Assembly (NCBI GenBank): GCA_000171835.1
Contig: ABHC01000023.1
Coordinates: 1-64,000, forward strand
DNA: 64,000 nucleotides
Reading direction: 5' to 3'
From: an alpha proteobacterium BAL199
GTDB lineage: Bacteria; Pseudomonadota; Alphaproteobacteria; Thalassobaculales; Thalassobaculaceae
A program made the translations under genes and the position numbers. Every line of letters starts with the position of its first letter. The first letter of the stretch is position 1. This document shows positions 63,820 through 64,000 of the stretch, one piece after another. The notes beneath the pieces were generated by a model. That model saw only the letters and a program-made list of their open reading frames with translations. It did not search any database and was not told the origin of the DNA.

Positions 63820-64000
<181 letters not shown>

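Overview
The window is GC-rich (most of it about 65-70% G+C) and carries ordinary chromosomal genes, with no plasmid or phage genes. The gene content and order (ppsR-maf-coaE-dnaQ, secB-fxsA-timA-mltA-smr, hrcA-grpE-dnaK-dnaJ, rph-rdgB-hemW, his genes next to hslVU, mutS-glnD-murJ-trpS, a glutathione synthetase and an AmpG permease) point to an alphaproteobacterium, most likely of the Rhodospirillales type. That placement is an inference from gene order and protein style; no rRNA gene is present to confirm it.

Layout. Positions 57-5.3 kb hold ppsR, maf, coaE and dnaQ, then secB, a phosphoglycerate-mutase-family gene and fxsA on the minus strand, then timA (Tim44-like). At 5.2-10.4 kb come mltA, a lutABC lactate-oxidation operon, an Smr-domain gene and a small XRE regulator. 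At 10.4-18.7 kb are dapB, a PadR regulator, the heat-shock operon hrcA-grpE-dnaK-dnaJ (minus strand) and rph-rdgB. At 18.6-28.8 kb are hemW, a family-4 glycosyltransferase, an LpoA-like lipoprotein, yraN, a BON-domain lipoprotein, a SirB1-like protein, gshB, a HutD/Ves protein, a BrnT/BrnA toxin-antitoxin pair and comM.

At 28.8-30.6 kb a pentapeptide-repeat gene sits between two strikingly AT-rich stretches. At 30.6-36.8 kb is hinT and the tightly overlapped hisB, hisH, GNAT, hisA, hisF, hisE cluster, divergent from hslVU. At 36.9-43.0 kb are a DUF2244 protein, nth, a lipoprotein-bactofilin pair, an EI24/CysZ-like membrane protein, an adenosine-kinase-like PfkB kinase, and an AT-richer ampG next to the C-terminal remnant of a different ampG. 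At 43.0-51.1 kb is a complete phosphate regulon (phoR, pstSCAB, phoU, phoB) with a clear multi-unit Pho box before pstS. At 51.1-64 kb are maeB, mutS, an FAD oxidoreductase, glnD, an FkbM methyltransferase, murJ, a PP2C-like phosphatase and the start of trpS.

How it works together: the window serves core cell physiology. It covers coenzyme A, histidine, lysine/peptidoglycan precursors and glutathione, protein folding and proteolysis under sigma-32-like promoters, cell-wall recycling and lipid II flipping, phosphate sensing, nitrogen sensing, and DNA repair. I did not find a clearly new multi-gene system. The most unusual items are the apparent replacement of a native ampG by a foreign copy in the opposite orientation, the AT-rich islands around the pentapeptide gene, the small brnTA insertion with a repeat-bearing and possibly leaderless promoter, two large out-of-frame gene overlaps (coaE/dnaQ and glnD/fkbM), and the apparent absence of rsmI and aroE from places where they are commonly found.
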